Below, piece after piece: positions 14,800-18,000 of a stretch of 18,000 nucleotides of DNA. The stretch covers positions 1-18,000 of the forward strand of contig DJIE01000061.1 of the NCBI GenBank assembly GCA_002433465.1, written 5' to 3'. A model generated the notes under the pieces. It worked only from the letters and a program-made list of their open reading frames with translations. It did no database searches and was not told the DNA's origin. The position numbers and the translations under genes were made by a program. The stretch's first letter is position 1, and the number at the start of each line of letters is the position of its first letter. This DNA comes from Salinisphaera sp. UBA6602 (lineage in GTDB: Bacteria > Pseudomonadota > Gammaproteobacteria > Nevskiales > Salinisphaeraceae).

Positions 14800-17796
14800 A
14801 TGGATGACGTTGTCGAACAGATCGAAATCACCGTAGACGGCCGTACCGTCTGGGCGCGCCCCGGCCAGCTTCTGCCCGAGGCGCTGGAGGGCACCGGTAT
14901 CTATCTGCCGCATGTCTGCTATCACCCGAGCCTCGGGCCGCTGCAGACCTGCGATACCTGTTTCGTCGAAATCGACGGCAACCTGGTGCGCGGCTGTAGC
15001 GTGGCGGTCAAGCCCGGCCTGGACGTGACCATCGAAAGCGATACCGCCCATGCCGCCCGCCACGAGGGCATCGACCGGATCGCCTCGAATCACGATCTGT
15101 ACTGCTCGGTCTGCGACAACAACAACGGCAACTGTGAAGTGCACAACACCGTGCGCGACATGGAAGTGCCGGGTCAGCACTACGAATTCCGTGGCAAGCC
15201 CTACGAAAAGGACTACTCCAACCCGTTCTATATCTACGACCCCGACCAGTGCATCCTGTGCGGGCGTTGTGTGGAGGCCTGCCAGAACCTGCAGGTCAAC
15301 GAAACCCTGTCGATCGACTGGAGCCGCGAGCGTCCGCGCGTGATCTGGGACGACGATATTCCGATCGAGGATTCCTCCTGTGTCTCCTGTGGCCATTGTG
15401 TGACGGTGTGCCCCTGCAACGCGCTGATGGAAAAGACCATGCTCGGCAACGTCGGGCCCATGACCGGGCTGTCGCCGCAGGCACGCGGGCGTTACCAGAA
15501 GCTCGGCCGCTCGGCCATCGACCTGGTCAAGGCCGCCGAACACACCACCGGTTTCGGGCCGATCTTCGCCGTGTCGGAAGTCGATGCCGCGATGCGCGAA
15601 ACCGAGCTCAAGCGTACCAAGACGGTCTGCACCTATTGCGGCGTGGGCTGCTCGTTCGAGATGTGGACGCGCGGGCGCGAACTGCTGAAGGTGCAGCCGC
15701 AGCCTGAAGCCCCGGCGAACGGTATTTCCACCTGTATCAAGGGCAAGTTCGGCTGGGGGCATATCAACAGCGAACATCGCCTCACCAAGCCGCTGATTCG
15801 CGAAAACGGCGCCTTCCGCGAAGCCGAATGGGAGGAGGCGTACGCGCTGATCGCCCGCCGCTTTACGGAAATTCGCGATGCCAACGGCCCGGATGCGCTG
15901 GCCTATATCGCCTCCTCGAAGTGCACCAACGAGGAAGGCTATCTGATGCAGAAGTTCGCCCGTGCGGTCATGGGCACGAACAATATCGACAACTGCTCGC
16001 GCTATTGTCAGGCGCCGGCGACGGAAAGCCTGTGGCGTACCGTCGGCTACGGGGCCGATACCGGCTCCATTGCCGATCTGGCGTCCGCCGACCTGCTGAT
16101 GATCGTCGGCTCGAACACCGCCGAAAGCCATCCGGTGATCGCCACCCGCTTCAAGCGGGCCAAGAAGCTGCGCGGCCAGAAGCACCTGGTCGCCGACCTG
16201 CGCAAGAACGAAATGGCCGAGCGCGCCGATCTGTTCGTCAAACCCCAGCCGGGCACGGACATGATCTGGCTGAACGCGATCGCCAAGCGCATCGTCGAGA
16301 TGGATCGGGCCGACGCCGACTTCATCGAGAATCATGTCGAGAAATACGACGACTACGTCAAGAGCCTCGAACCGTTCACCATGGAATTCGCCCGCGAGCG
16401 CTGTGGCCTGAGCCAGGACGAACTCGACCGTATTCTGGATATGGTGCTCGAAGCCAAGACCATCTGCGGCGTCTGGGCCATGGGCGTGACCCAGCACACC
16501 ATGGGCGCGGATACCGCCACCGCGCTGTGCAACCTGCTGCTGTTGACCGGCAACATGGGCCGTTTCGCCACCGGCGGCTACCCCATGCGCGGCCACAACA
16601 ATGTGCAGGGCGCGAGCGACTTCGGCTGCATGCCGGGCCGCTTCCCCGGCTACGACTTCGTCACCGACGACACCGTGCGCGCCCGTTACGAGCAGGCCTG
16701 GGGCGTCGAGCTGACCACGCGCAAGGGCTTGAACAACCATGAAATGGTCACCCACATGCACGACGGCGACCTGAAGGCGCTTTATGTGGCTGGCGAAGAC
16801 ATGGGCATCGTCGATTCCGATGCGCTGCACGTGCAGTCTGCCTTCGAGAAGCTCGAATTCATGGTCGTACAGGACATGTTCTTCTCGCGTACCTGCGAAT
16901 TCGCCGACGTGGTGCTGCCGGCCAGCCCCTCGGTGGAAAAGGAAGGCACCTTCACCAACACCGAACGCCGTATCCAGCGGCTGTACAAGGTGTTCGAGCC
17001 GCTCGGCGATTCCAAGCCGGACTGGCTCATTCATACCGAACTGGCCCGGGCGATGGGCGCGGACTGGAACTACAGCCACCCCAGCGAAATCATGCACGAA
17101 GCGGCTTCGATCGCCGACATGTTCGCAGGCGTGCACTACGACCGGCTGGAAGGCTTCAATTCCCAGCAGTGGCCGGTGGCCGCCGATGGCACCAGTGCGA
17201 CCAATCTATACTCGAACGGACAGTTCCATTTCGACAACGGCCTGGCCCGCTTCCATCCGGTGGCATGGACCGAGCCGACCGATCAGCCCGACGACGAGTA
17301 CGACCTGCATCTCAACAACGGTCGTCTGCTCGAGCATTTCCACGAAGGCAATCTCACCGACGAAACGGCCGGTATCGTATTCAAGATTCCGGGCAGCTTC
17401 GTGGAAGTCTCGCCGGAGCTGGCGGCCGAGCGCGGTATCAAGCCGGGCAGCATCGTACGGCTGGTCTCGCGCCGCGGTGCGATCAAGGTGAGCGTGGAAG
17501 TCACCGATCGCGTGGCCGGCAAGCAGATGTACATGCCCATGCACGGCAAGAAGAACATCGAAGCGATCAACGTGCTCACCAGCTTCGAGTCGGACAAGGA
17601 CACCGACACCCCGGCCTACAAGGAGCTGGCGGTGAAGATGGAAGTGCTCAGCGTCGACGGTCACGCACCGCTCAAGGCCAACAACCAGCGCAACGCCACG
17701 CGGAACCCGGTGTCCGGTGTGCAGGTCAACGCCAAATGGAAGCGCGAAGACTACAAGCGTCCGCCCAAGGCGCGGCCGGCCGATAGCGGCCTTTAA
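14800..17796 (+). CDS. fdhF: Formate dehydrogenase catalytic subunit, YjgC/ForC type (Mo-bisMGD, multi Fe-S)
   Basis: Oxidises formate to CO2 at a bis-MGD molybdenum site and passes electrons along Fe-S clusters. 998 residues. N-terminal [2Fe-2S] ligands Cys40, 51, 54, 66; His/Cys [4Fe-4S] ligands His98, Cys102, 105, 111; ferredoxin-type clusters Cys151, 154, 157, 161 and Cys194, 197, 200, 204; molybdopterin-domain [4Fe-4S] Cys277, 280, 284, 312. The active-site Cys is Cys403 in SRYCQAPA, followed by Gln rather than the usual His; Arg597 in MRGHNNVQG matches the catalytic Arg. The C-terminal bis-MGD-binding beta-barrel domain is complete. AGGAG 7 nt upstream fixes the start. This architecture plus a DUF1641 partner downstream matches the B. 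subtilis YjgC/ForC and staphylococcal FdhA group rather than NAD-linked FdsA or membrane FdnG. No selenocysteine codon is used. Confidence 0.95.
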   Translation: MDDVVEQIEITVDGRTVWARPGQLLPEALEGTGIYLPHVCYHPSLGPLQTCDTCFVEIDGNLVRGCSVAVKPGLDVTIESDTAHAARHEGIDRIASNHDLYCSVCDNNNGNCEVHNTVRDMEVPGQHYEFRGKPYEKDYSNPFYIYDPDQCILCGRCVEACQNLQVNETLSIDWSRERPRVIWDDDIPIEDSSCVSCGHCVTVCPCNALMEKTMLGNVGPMTGLSPQARGRYQKLGRSAIDLVKAAEHTTGFGPIFAVSEVDAAMRETELKRTKTVCTYCGVGCSFEMWTRGRELLKVQPQPEAPANGISTCIKGKFGWGHINSEHRLTKPLIRENGAFREAEWEEAYALIARRFTEIRDANGPDALAYIASSKCTNEEGYLMQKFARAVMGTNNIDNCSRYCQAPATESLWRTVGYGADTGSIADLASADLLMIVGSNTAESHPVIATRFKRAKKLRGQKHLVADLRKNEMAERADLFVKPQPGTDMIWLNAIAKRIVEMDRADADFIENHVEKYDDYVKSLEPFTMEFARERCGLSQDELDRILDMVLEAKTICGVWAMGVTQHTMGADTATALCNLLLLTGNMGRFATGGYPMRGHNNVQGASDFGCMPGRFPGYDFVTDDTVRARYEQAWGVELTTRKGLNNHEMVTHMHDGDLKALYVAGEDMGIVDSDALHVQSAFEKLEFMVVQDMFFSRTCEFADVVLPASPSVEKEGTFTNTERRIQRLYKVFEPLGDSKPDWLIHTELARAMGADWNYSHPSEIMHEAASIADMFAGVHYDRLEGFNSQQWPVAADGTSATNLYSNGQFHFDNGLARFHPVAWTEPTDQPDDEYDLHLNNGRLLEHFHEGNLTDETAGIVFKIPGSFVEVSPELAAERGIKPGSIVRLVSRRGAIKVSVEVTDRVAGKQMYMPMHGKKNIEAINVLTSFESDKDTDTPAYKELAVKMEVLSVDGHAPLKANNQRNATRNPVSGVQVNAKWKREDYKRPPKARPADSGL

Positions 17797-17842
17797 TCAC
17801 GTTCGTATTCGTCTTCCCACAACGCTTTTTTGGGACTTCGCC

Positions 17843-18000
17843 ATGGCAGAACAGATTCACTACCGGCCCGCAGAGGCCAAGCAGTATCGCCAGGACACGC
17901 TGGCCGAGTTCGAGCGTCTGGAAGGACGGGTCGCCGAGATCAACGGCCTGCTCGACGAGCTGTATGAATCCGGCGTGATCCGCTGGCTCAAGGATTTCGC
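17843..18000 (+). CDS. DUF1641 protein (YjgD/ForE-type partner of formate dehydrogenase), 3'-truncated by window edge
   Basis: First 52 residues of a protein that continues past the window. The stretch GLLDELYESGVIRWLKDF at 35-52 is characteristic of DUF1641 proteins, which are encoded next to YjgC/ForC-type formate dehydrogenases. In B. subtilis the DUF1641 protein is the second subunit of the menaquinone-linked complex. ATG at 17843 has GGGA at 17832-17835, 7 nt upstream, and begins 46 nt after the fdhF stop. The N-terminal 30 residues are charged and helical with no signal or membrane segment, so this part is cytosolic. Confidence 0.85.
   Translation, partial: MAEQIHYRPAEAKQYRQDTLAEFERLEGRVAEINGLLDELYESGVIRWLKDF

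Noticed and set aside
14242..17136. A 964-codon open frame on the - strand opposite the transporter end and fdhF
   Set aside because: Its translation has no recognisable domain and is a His/Ala/Gly-rich shadow typical of high-GC DNA. The opposite strand encodes a complete formate dehydrogenase with every cluster ligand.
17810..17836. T-rich run before the DUF1641 gene as a terminator
   Set aside because: Only a weak TCCCA/TGGGA pairing surrounds the T run, with the T run inside the loop, and the two genes encode partner subunits.

Overview
This 18 kb window reads as chromosomal DNA of a high-GC Gram-negative bacterium, most likely a gammaproteobacterium. The evidence is an RND tripartite efflux operon with a TolC-family outer-membrane partner, an MCP with a CheR/CheB tether, a DUF4197 exported protein, and a MobA/MoeA pair. 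The gene mix would fit a halophilic lineage such as Salinisphaera or Halomonas relatives, but that placement is a guess. No rRNA, tRNA, CRISPR array, transposase or phage gene is visible.

Layout. Positions 1-1161 (+) hold the 3' part of an acetyl-CoA C-acetyltransferase, cut by the window edge. A 390-bp convergent gap follows, with a strong + strand terminator and other dyads. On the - strand lie an MCP (1551-3263, with a candidate sigma-28 promoter) and a tightly coupled efflux operon read from 9289 down to 3388: membrane fusion protein, RND pump, TolC-like protein. Each junction in that operon is a 4-bp ATGA overlap. An HNH-endonuclease-family gene (9513-10088, +) diverges from it. That gene converges on a DUF4197 lipid-free exported protein gene (10099-10857, -).

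From 11085 to the window end everything reads rightward and centres on molybdenum-dependent formate metabolism. mobA and moeA (overlapping) finish the molybdenum/bis-MGD cofactor. Next come an OFA-family (oxalate:formate antiporter-like) MFS transporter, a 44-residue single-pass membrane protein missed by ordinary length cut-offs, a 998-residue FdhF/YjgC/ForC-type formate dehydrogenase catalytic subunit, and the start of its DUF1641 (YjgD/ForE-type) partner. The plausible story is a cofactor-maturation, substrate-transport and oxidation cassette.

The most interesting part is this last cassette. The dehydrogenase belongs to the non-canonical group that has Cys-Gln instead of Sec/Cys-His at the active site and a DUF1641 protein instead of the usual NuoE/NuoF-like or membrane cytochrome partners. 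The transporter lacks the lysine I expect for oxalate binding, and the tiny membrane protein between them is an obvious candidate accessory subunit. The mobA upstream region also carries an unexplained 14-bp perfect inverted repeat enclosing 84 bp.
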